From contig JAWKLJ010000002.1 in the NCBI GenBank assembly GCA_041392805.1, forward strand, positions 3,177,001-3,241,000: 64,000 nucleotides of DNA, given 5' to 3'. This document shows, in pieces, positions 44,487 through 52,933 of this stretch (positions are counted from its first letter, which is position 1; each line of letters opens with the position of its first letter). Below the pieces are notes generated by a model. That model did no database searches and was not told where the DNA came from. It worked only from the letters and a program-made list of their open reading frames with translations. The position numbers and the translations under genes are program-made. Source of the DNA: Saprospiraceae bacterium (GTDB lineage: Bacteria > Bacteroidota > Bacteroidia > Chitinophagales > Saprospiraceae).

Positions 44487-44672
44487 TTTTAGCCTATCGC
44501 AGGCGACCCTTCTAAGACTGGACGGAGCAGCGTGATGAAATAGGACTACCTCCGGTAGTTTAAAATTCGGAAAGGGAAATGTTTCTAAGAGCATGTTTGG
44601 AGGTCGCTTTTGGAGGCAAAAAGTGTCAAAGAAGGTCTTTTATTTTATATGTTTGGGGTCAAATTCATGGGT

Positions 44673-45563
44673 ATGAAAAAATCAATAACTTTTCTATTTG
44701 GCCTTTTTGCGAGCCTTTGCCTGAGTAGCCAGGCTATCCCCGACACCCTGACTTTTGGGGTCATTGCCGATTGTCAGTACTGCCATTGTCCTGCTACGAC
44801 GCAGCGATTTTACAAGCTATCGCCAGGTAAGCTGACAGCCTGCATCGCCGAATTCAACCAACATGAGCTAGCTTTCGCCGTACATTTAGGAGATTATATT
44901 GACCGGAATTTTGAAAGCTTTGACACCCTTCAACCTATTATAAACCAATTAAAAACACCGCTAAAACAAGTGCTTGGCAACCATGATTTTTCGGTAGAAG
45001 AAAGGTTGAAAAAGAAAGTCCCCAAGCGAATGGGGATGAAACATCGCTATTATAGCTTTAAAGAAAGTCAATGGCGATTTATCGTTTTGGATGGGAATGA
45101 TCTCAGTACTTTTGCTACATTTGCACCCAAAAAAAAGCGCGAGGCAGCAGCACTATTGGCAGGTGTCCAGTCGGATAACAAAGAAAATGCCCAAACCTGG
45201 AATGGCGGACTCAGTAGCCAACAAATGAAATGGCTGAAAAAGCAGTTGGAAAAGGCGGAAAGTGAGAAGGAGAAAGTAATCTTGTTTTGCCATTTCCCCA
45301 TTTACCCTTCCAACCCGCATAACCTTTGGAACGACACGACAGTCATGCAACTGCTAGCTTCGTTTTCTTGTGTCAAAGCCTATTTTAATGGCCATAATCA
45401 TGCTGGTCATTATGGAGAAAAAGCAGGAATTCATTATCTTACCTTTAAGGGAATGGTTGATACGGAAACACAAACGGCTTTCTCTATCGTTAAAATTGTA
45501 GCTGATCAGATCATTATTGAAGGATTTGGTAGACAAGAGGATCAAATATTGCTTATTAAGTAA
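44673..45563 (+). CDS. Secreted metallophosphoesterase, ADPRM-like
   Basis: The ATG at 44673 opens a signal peptide (MKKSITFLFG to SSQA) and gives 296 residues. The metallophosphoesterase motifs are in order: D33-x-Q35 (IADCQY), G73-D74 with YIDR, GNHD (102-105), HFPIYPS, and NGHNHAG. The D-x-Q start and the RFYKLSPGKL stretch resemble ADP-ribose/CDP-alcohol diphosphatases (ADPRM). It would hydrolyse a nucleotide-like phosphodiester outside the inner membrane. A hairpin follows the stop directly. Substrate is inferred only. Confidence 0.85.
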   Translation: MKKSITFLFGLFASLCLSSQAIPDTLTFGVIADCQYCHCPATTQRFYKLSPGKLTACIAEFNQHELAFAVHLGDYIDRNFESFDTLQPIINQLKTPLKQVLGNHDFSVEERLKKKVPKRMGMKHRYYSFKESQWRFIVLDGNDLSTFATFAPKKKREAAALLAGVQSDNKENAQTWNGGLSSQQMKWLKKQLEKAESEKEKVILFCHFPIYPSNPHNLWNDTTVMQLLASFSCVKAYFNGHNHAGHYGEKAGIHYLTFKGMVDTETQTAFSIVKIVADQIIIEGFGRQEDQILLIK

Positions 45564-45564
45564 A

Positions 45565-45609
45565 AGACGTTTTCCGTAAGCTTGTTACTTTCTTTTGGAA
45601 AGAACGTCT
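45565..45609 (+). terminator. Hairpin after the phosphoesterase gene
   Basis: AGACGTT (45565-45571) pairs with AACGTCT (45603-45609); the inner TTCC/GGAA bases extend the stem with a bulge. The stop codon is 2 bp before it. A T-rich stretch starts about 15 bp later. Probably a terminator. Confidence 0.5.
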
Positions 45610-45654
45610 AATTGGTCATTGATTTTTATTTATAATTTAAATGTTCACTAGAAA

Positions 45655-46599
45655 ATGGGACATCAAATGTTACAAAAACTAACCATCGTATTTGCTTTTT
45701 GCTTATTGGGATTTCTCTCCCAAGCACAAACCCTTGAAGAGCTAAAAGCTCAAAAAGCAAGTTTAGCAGCAGCACAAGCCACCGTACAGGCTAAAGTTGA
45801 TTCTTTCGCAGGAGAAATTGGCAAATTAAATGCTCAAATTGAAATCTTGTCTGGCTGGCAAACAGGATTCAATGGCGTCATTGGGCTTAATTTTGGCAGC
45901 TCTAACAAATGGGCGAGTAACGCCAATCCAAATTCCTCCTTCTCAAATTTATCTATTGGTCTTAATGCTTTCGCCAATATCATTAAAGAAAAAAGTTTTT
46001 GGAGAAATAACTTCAATTCCAATACCAACTGGCAAAGTTTAGATACCGATACCAAAGACAATGAAACAGAGGGCTTCCTCAAAAGCAGAACCACAGATGT
46101 ATTGGGTTTTGGCTCTCTTTTTGGCCTTCGCATGAACCAAGATTTTGCCATTTCCGCTTTGGGTGATTTCAACTCTTCTTTGTTTAATTTCTTGAAGCCT
46201 GGATCACTCGACTTTGGTGCTGGAGCAACTTATACGCCCCACCAATTGCCTAATTTCGTGGCAGTAGTTCATCCATTAACTTACCACATCGCATTTCCTG
46301 CTGATGGCAGTGAACTCGAAACGACTGGTGGCTTAGGCGCGAAGCTCAAATTGACCTATAACCATAAGTTTAAAGGCGGTGTTGCTTGGTCTTCAAACCT
46401 AGGAACATTCATTCCTTATTCCCAACCAAAAGCAGACTCCAACGAGGCGCAATTGTTCGAATACACTTGGATCAACTCGCTGTCTTTTAATGTTTGGAAA
46501 GGAATCGGGGTGGGCATCAACTTCGGTTTACGCCAGGCTGATTTCGAAAATGAAAGTGTTCAATCCTATAGCTCAGTGGGTTTGTCCTACGGTTTCTAA
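45655..46599 (+). CDS. DUF3078 outer-membrane barrel protein
   Basis: 314 residues (a start at 45667 is also possible). After the signal peptide (ends SQAQT) a coiled coil of about 40 residues follows (LEELKAQKASLAAAQATV). Then come antiparallel strands with GFNGVIGLNFGSSNKWASN and FWRNNFNSNTNWQSL, the DUF3078 pattern, ending SVGLSYGF. It likely sits in the outer membrane; function is unknown across the family. It stands alone on the plus strand. Confidence 0.85.
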   Translation: MGHQMLQKLTIVFAFCLLGFLSQAQTLEELKAQKASLAAAQATVQAKVDSFAGEIGKLNAQIEILSGWQTGFNGVIGLNFGSSNKWASNANPNSSFSNLSIGLNAFANIIKEKSFWRNNFNSNTNWQSLDTDTKDNETEGFLKSRTTDVLGFGSLFGLRMNQDFAISALGDFNSSLFNFLKPGSLDFGAGATYTPHQLPNFVAVVHPLTYHIAFPADGSELETTGGLGAKLKLTYNHKFKGGVAWSSNLGTFIPYSQPKADSNEAQLFEYTWINSLSFNVWKGIGVGINFGLRQADFENESVQSYSSVGLSYGF

Positions 46600-46609
46600 T
46601 TAGCATATT

Positions 46610-46652
46610 TTTTTGGACGTGGAGGTAATGGAGGAGTGGAGGTATTGGAGGA
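46610..46652. repeat. Dispersed GGACGTGGAG repeat copy
   Basis: After a T-run, GGACGTGGAGGTAATGGAGG and then GTGGAGGTATTGGAGG follow. The same words occur in reverse orientation in the tandem repeats at 51366-51532. TGGACGT (46614) has its inverse ACGTCCA at 46676-46682. The gap to 46787 shows nothing else I can name. Confidence 0.6.
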
Positions 46653-46787
46653 AAGATATATCCTTCATTATCTCTACGTCCACACACCAGCTTTTTCGGG
46701 TGGATGTATATCTTTCTTATTCAATTCAATTTTTAGATTTAATGCTAATATAGAAACAGGCACCCTCCTCTCCAAATTCACACCTTT

Positions 46788-48716
46788 TCACTCCCTTGGA
46801 TCTGCCGTCAAATTAACATCCCCTGATTTAAATCCTATAAATTCCAAATCGTATTTCCCCTGTGCATTTTCCAAAAGATAAACAGCAGGAATAGCCTCAC
46901 TGAGGGGCATCGCGGCATTTTGGAAGACATAATCGCCAGGAATAAATTGCCAGGAAGCGACCCCTGGGAAATTTTCTTCAAGCCCAATAATCAGCCGTTG
47001 TGTATAGATGAGGTCCAGGGTGGTAATGGTCCCTGAATGGTCTACATCGGCCGCTAAGAATTTAAAAGGGCTATCAAAAGGGGCAATATTGAGGATATGC
47101 CGCCTGGTTTCTATAATATCAAGGGTGCTTACCCCATTCGTTAGGTTTTCTATTTTAGTGGGGATCAAGTCATAACTTTTTCCAGCCGGAATGGGTGGAA
47201 ATTGATAATAGCCATTGGTATCTGTGCTTGTAAGGATCAATTGATCTTCATAACTCAGACTTAATATGACGCCTGCTACACCAAAATCCTCAGGATTATA
47301 AACGTGCCCACTGACAAAAGCGGCTTGCGGGTTCTCCATGCCATGTAGCGTATCCGGTTCTAATCCATCCGGATCCAGCCAGCTTTTCAGGGAAGTGGCG
47401 TCAGTGCTGGCACCTGTCCAGCTCAAATTTAAGCGGCCAAACCAGCCCCGTGTGCTTTCACATTGAGCATCAGCTTGCCCGCCATTCAGCTGCCCAATCA
47501 CTAAGCCCTCTTCGTCCAATAGCGCAGAACCAGAGGAACCCACTTCAAAGCTCCCAATGGAATAGCGTACATCATAATGATGATTTCTGGGCGTAGTCAC
47601 ACCATTGTTCCAGTTAATAGTAGTTGATAGCACCGTAACCGGTTGGTAAGAGGCCGCTACCTTTTTAATATCAGCATTCGGGTGATGAATAATATAAGAT
47701 GTATCAGGCGCAGAGGGCTGTCGGTCCCAGCCCAGAAAATAGGCATTAAACGCGGGCGGAATCGTATCCATTAGTTCAAGTAACAAAAAATCGCTTTCCT
47801 GACGGCCAGCCCTAAACACACTGCCAGTCAGGACATAAGCCCCCGGGTCACTGATCGGGTTGTCACAATTTGGTGACTCATAGTTAAAATCAAAGCGCCA
47901 GAGATCATAGAGTGGCGTGTACCCGTCCATACAATGAAAACCACTCAATATATAAGGTGTCCCATCCTTGCGAGTATTATTCATTAGGTTTCCGGAGCAA
48001 ATGCCAATGCCTTCCTCCACCACCACCATAATGCGGACAATTCCACGTTTTTCTTTCTGCAACGTGCTACCTAAAGGACAATTGATATTGGCATGACAAG
48101 CATTAGACGAGCCAAAACCCGGGCCGCTGCCACCTTGGACCTGACCAGAAAGGGTTTTTAGGCCTTCCGGATCAAACACCTGATCGACTCGAAACAAATC
48201 AAAATGACCTTGCCCCCCCACCACTGCTGGTTCTACATATTCGATAAGGGCATCCTGTCCCTGAATGAGTCCCGTCATAAATCGTTTTCCTTTTGGATTA
48301 TCCTTCGCAGTGTAAGGGCCTAATAGCTGTGTTTTATCAAGTGAATACATGTATAAAGCGGCACCTGGCGGCAGGTAGAAGTTTTCGTAAAATGCCATTG
48401 TGGCCAAGCCATTCACTGATTGTAGATGGATCCTCCATACGCGGTCGCCGTTGGGCAACTGGGTCCATGATCCACCCCGCTGAAGGCCCACGTCTATCCT
48501 GGAAGGGCTGGCAATACGGTTGCCAGGATAGGCTTCATTCTCCTTGCGGATACGTACCAGATCTATCGCAGGTAGTGGCAAAGTAATAGCTGGTTCAAAA
48601 AAGGATTGCAATGCTGGCTCAAAACTAGGAGGAAGTGCTTGCTTATTGGACTGACTAACAAGGGTTTGAGAAAGGCAGATCAAGCAGACAAAGTGTAAAA
48701 TTTTTCTATTGCACAT
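46788..48716 (-). CDS. Lysyl-endopeptidase-like serine protease with dockerin-like tail
   Basis: 642 residues, signal peptide ending TLVSQ. An N-terminal pro-region (about 25-200) precedes a chymotrypsin-fold protease with H261 (LSGFHCMDG), D309 (QESDFLLLEL) and S395 (GSSGSALL); cysteine pairs (ACHANINC, GIC/FHC) match lysyl endopeptidases such as Achromobacter protease I. Then a carboxypeptidase-regulatory-like sandwich (VSGHVYNPEDFGVAGVIL, about 430-515) and two dockerin-like calcium loops (TNGVSTLDIIETRRHIL and ADVDHSGTITTLDLIYTQR). It is probably secreted. I see no type IX secretion signal at its end. What the dockerin part binds is unknown. Confidence 0.85.
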   Translation of the reverse strand: MCNRKILHFVCLICLSQTLVSQSNKQALPPSFEPALQSFFEPAITLPLPAIDLVRIRKENEAYPGNRIASPSRIDVGLQRGGSWTQLPNGDRVWRIHLQSVNGLATMAFYENFYLPPGAALYMYSLDKTQLLGPYTAKDNPKGKRFMTGLIQGQDALIEYVEPAVVGGQGHFDLFRVDQVFDPEGLKTLSGQVQGGSGPGFGSSNACHANINCPLGSTLQKEKRGIVRIMVVVEEGIGICSGNLMNNTRKDGTPYILSGFHCMDGYTPLYDLWRFDFNYESPNCDNPISDPGAYVLTGSVFRAGRQESDFLLLELMDTIPPAFNAYFLGWDRQPSAPDTSYIIHHPNADIKKVAASYQPVTVLSTTINWNNGVTTPRNHHYDVRYSIGSFEVGSSGSALLDEEGLVIGQLNGGQADAQCESTRGWFGRLNLSWTGASTDATSLKSWLDPDGLEPDTLHGMENPQAAFVSGHVYNPEDFGVAGVILSLSYEDQLILTSTDTNGYYQFPPIPAGKSYDLIPTKIENLTNGVSTLDIIETRRHILNIAPFDSPFKFLAADVDHSGTITTLDLIYTQRLIIGLEENFPGVASWQFIPGDYVFQNAAMPLSEAIPAVYLLENAQGKYDLEFIGFKSGDVNLTADPRE

Positions 48717-48804
48717 GGGATGTATAATTCGTTTTGGGATATCGACAAAAATAACCTATTTCTGGTTTATTTCTCTTAATTCTTTCACTAAGTACACTAT
48801 TCAT

Positions 48805-49788
48805 TTATTTGATCATCATTCCTAAGATTTCTTGCAGGCTGGAATTCCAAACCTTCACACCCGCTTTATTGAGGTGGTTATCATCAAAAAAATGAACCGT
48901 ATCCTGGAGTCGCAATTGCATATTTTGAGTGTCATCATGATAAACTATTCCTAAGTGATTGGTCAGGGAGTCAAGGTGTCGTTTAATTTTAACTCGATCT
49001 TTTATTTTACTGTAAGTAGTCTTGGGCAATGGCGCGCTGATAAAAACCAGTTTAATGCCTTTCTGCTTGCAAAAGTCGACTAGTCGTTGCAAGCCTTTCT
49101 CCTGTTTGGGTAAGGCCCAGGTCCCCTCCAGGTTTAAGCGGTCATAAAAACCTGGTGCCTCCAGTGCCGATAGGCTTATGCTGCTAGTCCGTTCCACATA
49201 GCCTTTGCCAATGTATGTACCAGCTTCATCTAAATGATCATCCCCGCTGAGGTATTTCCGCAGCACATATCGAACATTGCCCTTTTTTCTCAAAACAGGG
49301 AGTACCGTCAAAGCGCTGATTTCATAAAGATCAAAGCCTTGCAGCAAAAACTGCCATTTGCTAAGGGAAGCGTTTAATTCCAACCAATTATTCCCGCCAT
49401 TGGCCAACTGGTTTTTTTCCATTAAAGTATGGAAATACAAATCCATGACCACCATTTTGGGGTGGACATAGGCACTTGCATGCTTCAAAACAAAATAAGA
49501 GGTGATCGGGGTTTGGCCAGAGCTCCCCAGGTTGTAGGTGTGGATATTTAATAAAGAATCTATCAAAAAAGGATTGATGCCACGATAGGTGTGGGACGAG
49601 CCAAGGAACAAAATATCCAGGGTGTCGCCCTTCGGCAATTGATAAAATTCTTCCCACCTGTATTTGTCAAAGGCATACCCTTTTTTATCCACGTCCCTTT
49701 CCAGAACGCCTAGAAAATAGTCCAGCCCAAGATTGAGCAGCCATAATCCAGTCGCAAAAAGAATGATTTTTCTGATAAATTGATTCAT
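48805..49788 (-). CDS. SGNH-like protein paired with MBOAT
   Basis: 327 residues with one N-terminal hydrophobic helix (IILFATGLWLLNLGLDYFLG) and a soluble SGNH-like domain: GSSHTYRG with the candidate serine, an NLGSSGQTP block, and a C-terminal DDNHLNKAG with the D-x-x-H pair. It starts 1 bp after the MBOAT stop, an arrangement usual for surface-polymer O-acylation pairs (AlgI/AlgJ-like or PatA/PatB-like). I infer that it transfers or removes the acyl group outside the inner membrane. Confidence 0.82.
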   Translation of the reverse strand: MNQFIRKIILFATGLWLLNLGLDYFLGVLERDVDKKGYAFDKYRWEEFYQLPKGDTLDILFLGSSHTYRGINPFLIDSLLNIHTYNLGSSGQTPITSYFVLKHASAYVHPKMVVMDLYFHTLMEKNQLANGGNNWLELNASLSKWQFLLQGFDLYEISALTVLPVLRKKGNVRYVLRKYLSGDDHLDEAGTYIGKGYVERTSSISLSALEAPGFYDRLNLEGTWALPKQEKGLQRLVDFCKQKGIKLVFISAPLPKTTYSKIKDRVKIKRHLDSLTNHLGIVYHDDTQNMQLRLQDTVHFFDDNHLNKAGVKVWNSSLQEILGMMIK

Positions 49789-51219
49789 CTAAAACTGAAA
49801 ATAAATAAAAACAGAAGGCGTGGAAGGTGCAAAAAGTAATATAGCCATGGCAACCATAAAATAAGCACTCCATCTAACCCAATAATTTTTTGCTTGAAAA
49901 ACGACCAGGATTTCTTCGGTTCTTGAACACCACTCCAGGACCAGCATGAAGATAATGGCTAGCACAGGAAAAAACATATCTATTTTTATGCCACCCCAAG
50001 TCCCCTGCCCTATCCCCACCAAATACAGCCAGGCATCCTGCACTGACGCCGACCTAAAAAACACCCAGGCCAAAGACACCAACCCAAAGGTCAGCAACAT
50101 ATTCAACCCTTCCTTTAGGCCGGGAAGCCATTTCTTATTGGCTACTGTATCCAAATAACGTCGATTTCGATTCCATAGAATGAGGGGCAAAAATAGGAGT
50201 CCGTTCAAGCCCCCCCATACGATAAAAGTCCAGTTGGCACCATGCCAGAAACCACTTATTACAAAGACAATCAACACATTGCGCACTTGTTGTCCTTTAC
50301 TTCCTCTACTCCCACCCAAAGGGATATAAAGATAGTCTCTAAACCAAGAAGATAAAGAAATATGCCAGCGTCGCCAAAATTCGGCCACATCTCTTGAAAA
50401 ATAGGGATAGGCAAAATTTCGCCTCAATTCAAAACCAAACAAACGCGCCGTGCCAATGGCAATATCCGAATAACCCGAAAAATCGCCATATATCTGAAAG
50501 GCAAAAAGCACTGCACCCAACACCAGGACCAGGCTCGACTGGCTTTCTACCTGGCCAAATATCGTATCTACCCAGTAGGCACAGTTATCTGCTACCACCA
50601 TTTTTTTGAACAAACCCCAAAGGATCAATTGAAGGCCGGCCCTGGCTTTTATATAGTCAAACTTTTTCGCCACTCCAAACTGCGGCAATAAACTGGCGGC
50701 CCGCTCAATGGGCCCCGCCACTAGCTGTGGAAAGAAACTGACATAGGCCAAAAAGGCCCAAATATCGCGGGTAGGTGCTATTTTTCTTCGGTAAACATCA
50801 ATAGTATAACTCAGGGTTTGAAAAGTATAAAAACTAATGCCTACCGGCAAGATCAGCTGCAAAGACCAGGGCGAGATGCTTGTCCCCAATATAGAAAAGG
50901 CATCGACAAATGCAGTAATGAAAAAATTGGCATATTTAAAGTAACCCAACAGTCCGAGATTAACCACCAAACTAAGGGCTAACCATTGCTTTCGCCTTTG
51001 ATTACTTTCCGTTTTATGTAATGCCAACCCCACACCATAGTCCACCAAAGAACTAAACAGGATAAGGAACAAAAAACGCCCATCCCACCAGCCATAAAAC
51101 AAGTAACTGGCCGCCAACAAAAAAACATTTCGCCATTTTATATCCTGATAAAAAAAAGCCCAATACAAGGCAAAAACCAAGGGCAAAAATAAGGCGAAAT
51201 CGATGGAATTAAATAGCAT
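49789..51219 (-). CDS. MBOAT family O-acyltransferase (AlgI-like)
   Basis: 476 residues with about eleven membrane segments. The MBOAT pattern is clear: the start MLFNSIDFALFLPLVF, PVGISFYTFQTLSY near 125-138, FGFELRRNFAYPYFSRDVAEFW with RRWHISLS, and the catalytic histidine H326 in SGFWHGANWTF. It moves an acyl group, usually acetyl, across the inner membrane onto a polysaccharide. The polymer acted on here is unknown. It is in operon with the SGNH gene. Confidence 0.94.
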   Translation of the reverse strand: MLFNSIDFALFLPLVFALYWAFFYQDIKWRNVFLLAASYLFYGWWDGRFLFLILFSSLVDYGVGLALHKTESNQRRKQWLALSLVVNLGLLGYFKYANFFITAFVDAFSILGTSISPWSLQLILPVGISFYTFQTLSYTIDVYRRKIAPTRDIWAFLAYVSFFPQLVAGPIERAASLLPQFGVAKKFDYIKARAGLQLILWGLFKKMVVADNCAYWVDTIFGQVESQSSLVLVLGAVLFAFQIYGDFSGYSDIAIGTARLFGFELRRNFAYPYFSRDVAEFWRRWHISLSSWFRDYLYIPLGGSRGSKGQQVRNVLIVFVISGFWHGANWTFIVWGGLNGLLFLPLILWNRNRRYLDTVANKKWLPGLKEGLNMLLTFGLVSLAWVFFRSASVQDAWLYLVGIGQGTWGGIKIDMFFPVLAIIFMLVLEWCSRTEEILVVFQAKNYWVRWSAYFMVAMAILLFAPSTPSVFIYFQF

Positions 51220-51298
51220 GAAAGCAATTTTGACACCCCAAAGATGCTGAAAATATCCAGAAGAAAACCGCTTTTGATGCTACTTAGGCTTTAGGTTC

Positions 51299-51337
51299 CA
51301 ATTTCAATGACAATTTCAAGTTCAATGACAATTTCAA
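51299..51337. repeat. 18-bp direct repeat (CAATTTCAATGA words)
   Basis: TTCAATGACAATTTCAA occurs at 51303-51319 and again at 51321-51337, an 18-bp period. It lies 80 bp upstream of the MBOAT start. Confidence 0.65.
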
Positions 51338-51365
51338 TGCCTCCCGTGTCGCTGGGGCTTGCCCC

Positions 51366-51532
51366 AATCCTCCACTACCCCCACATTCCACAAAAAAAAC
51401 TCAAGCCAAACCTCCTCTACCTCTATAACTCCAATAACTCCACGTCCCAAAAAAAACCTAAGCCCCCTCAAAAACCTCAAGCCAACCCTCCAATACCTCT
51501 AAAACTCCACTAACTCCACGTCCCAAAAAAAA
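51366..51532. repeat. Tandem repeat, 76-bp period, about two and a half copies
   Basis: Copy B (51400-51456) and copy A (51476-51532) both read CTCAAGCCAA, then CTCC and ACCTCT words, AACTCCACGTCCC and an A-run; the offset is 76 bp. A weaker third copy is 51366-51399. The same words are found reversed at 46610-46652. The 51220-51561 gap between MBOAT and the oxidoreductase is otherwise empty of genes. Confidence 0.75.
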
Positions 51533-51561
51533 CACTCGCGAACAAGTCCCCCCCCATAAAA

Positions 51562-52848
51562 TTACACCAATCGCCACTCCTTCCTAGGCTTGCGCGACAG
51601 CAATTTATTTGCCTCCTTATCCCCGACAAACCTTTCTTTTTGGGCATTCCATTCCAATTTTCGACCATTTAGCCGGTAGGAAATCAGGCCCAGGTGCATG
51701 GGCAAGGTCATTTCCCGGGCATAAGCCAAATTGGATTCAGGCTGGGTGCGATTTTTGACATTATCTACGAAGTTTTGCTGGTGACCAGGGGAACGGGGAA
51801 TGCTTTGTGGCACCTCCGGCAAGTCAGTAAACGTCTCGCCATTAATGGTGATCTCGCGTTTGCTGTAATCGGTGATTAAGGTTCCTTTATCCCCTTCGAA
51901 ATAGGCGCCAATGCCTCTGCCTGCTGCTCCCGGCACCTTGGGAGGCTCCGTTGTCCAAAAGATTTTCAATCCATCAAACTCATAATCTACTTCAATCCAG
52001 GCGGGGGTATCGACAATGCCTGCGGGAGCTTTGCCCCTGGCTTGTATACTTTTTAGCCCCTTAGGCTGCAATGCCCAGAAGGCAACATCGGCAATATGAC
52101 ACCAAAAATCCGCAAATACGCCACCTGAATAATCCAGAAAATAGCGATAGTTAAAATGACATCTTTCCGGGAAATAATCAGTTTGAGGCGCAGGGCCCAG
52201 CCACATATCCCAGTTCAGGGTTTTAGGAGGGGCCTGGACCTTGGGGGTTCCTAGCTCAGGAGGACCGCCAGTTTTCCATAGCCTAACGGTGTGTACCTTT
52301 CCGATGGCACCTGATTGAATAATTTCTACGACCCTATGATAATTGTCTCCTGCATGAATCTGCGTACCTAATTGGAATATCCGATTGTTTTTTTGCAGGT
52401 GCTTGAGCATCATTTGTCCTTCTCTTACATCATAGGAGAGCGGTTTTTCCCCATACACATCTTTGCCTGCCTGAAAAGCCAGACTAGCGATCTGGGCATG
52501 CCAATGGTCTGGGGTAGCACAAGTAATGGCATCTATGTCTTGCCGCTCCAGTATACGCCGAAAATCGCCATAGGTATCCACCTTTCCATCTGGTTGCATC
52601 TCCTTTAGCTTTTTCAGGGTATCGCCCAAATGTATTTCATCCACATCACAAAGTGCCACCACCTCCACTTCGGGCAATCCGGCAAACCATTTCATGTGCT
52701 GATTGCCCATTCCTCCCAAGCCAATGTGGGCCACCCTTAAACGGTCGCTGGCAGCTACTTTGCCATATAACCCCGGGAGAATGGCCAAACTAGCCAAGCC
52801 CATAGCTCCTTTCTTGATAAATGCTCGTCTTTTATAATTCCTTTCCAT
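51562..52848 (-). CDS. Gfo/Idh/MocA oxidoreductase with Tat signal
   Basis: 428 residues. The N-terminus is a twin-arginine signal (KRRAFIKKG, then a hydrophobic stretch). After it the Rossmann motif RVAHIGLGGMGNQHMKW and CDVDEIHLG start the NAD-binding domain, and EKPLSYD is the conserved lysine motif. The C-terminal domain follows with GGVFADFWCHIADVAFW. Exported Gfo/Idh proteins of this kind act on sugars or glycosides in the periplasm and carry their cofactor from the cytoplasm. It stands alone on the minus strand, 85 bp from the divergent channel gene. Substrate unknown. Confidence 0.93.
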   Translation of the reverse strand: MERNYKRRAFIKKGAMGLASLAILPGLYGKVAASDRLRVAHIGLGGMGNQHMKWFAGLPEVEVVALCDVDEIHLGDTLKKLKEMQPDGKVDTYGDFRRILERQDIDAITCATPDHWHAQIASLAFQAGKDVYGEKPLSYDVREGQMMLKHLQKNNRIFQLGTQIHAGDNYHRVVEIIQSGAIGKVHTVRLWKTGGPPELGTPKVQAPPKTLNWDMWLGPAPQTDYFPERCHFNYRYFLDYSGGVFADFWCHIADVAFWALQPKGLKSIQARGKAPAGIVDTPAWIEVDYEFDGLKIFWTTEPPKVPGAAGRGIGAYFEGDKGTLITDYSKREITINGETFTDLPEVPQSIPRSPGHQQNFVDNVKNRTQPESNLAYAREMTLPMHLGLISYRLNGRKLEWNAQKERFVGDKEANKLLSRKPRKEWRLV

Positions 52849-52933
52849 ACATTCACTTTTTAAAGTAGGTTTACGTTCTGTTTGTAAAATAAAAAAATAT
52901 TGTAGAATTTCGGTTTTAATCCATCATTCAAAT

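Noticed and set aside
51307..51513. Short proline/lysine-rich open frame
   Set aside because: It is a translation of the tandem repeats and has no real protein character.
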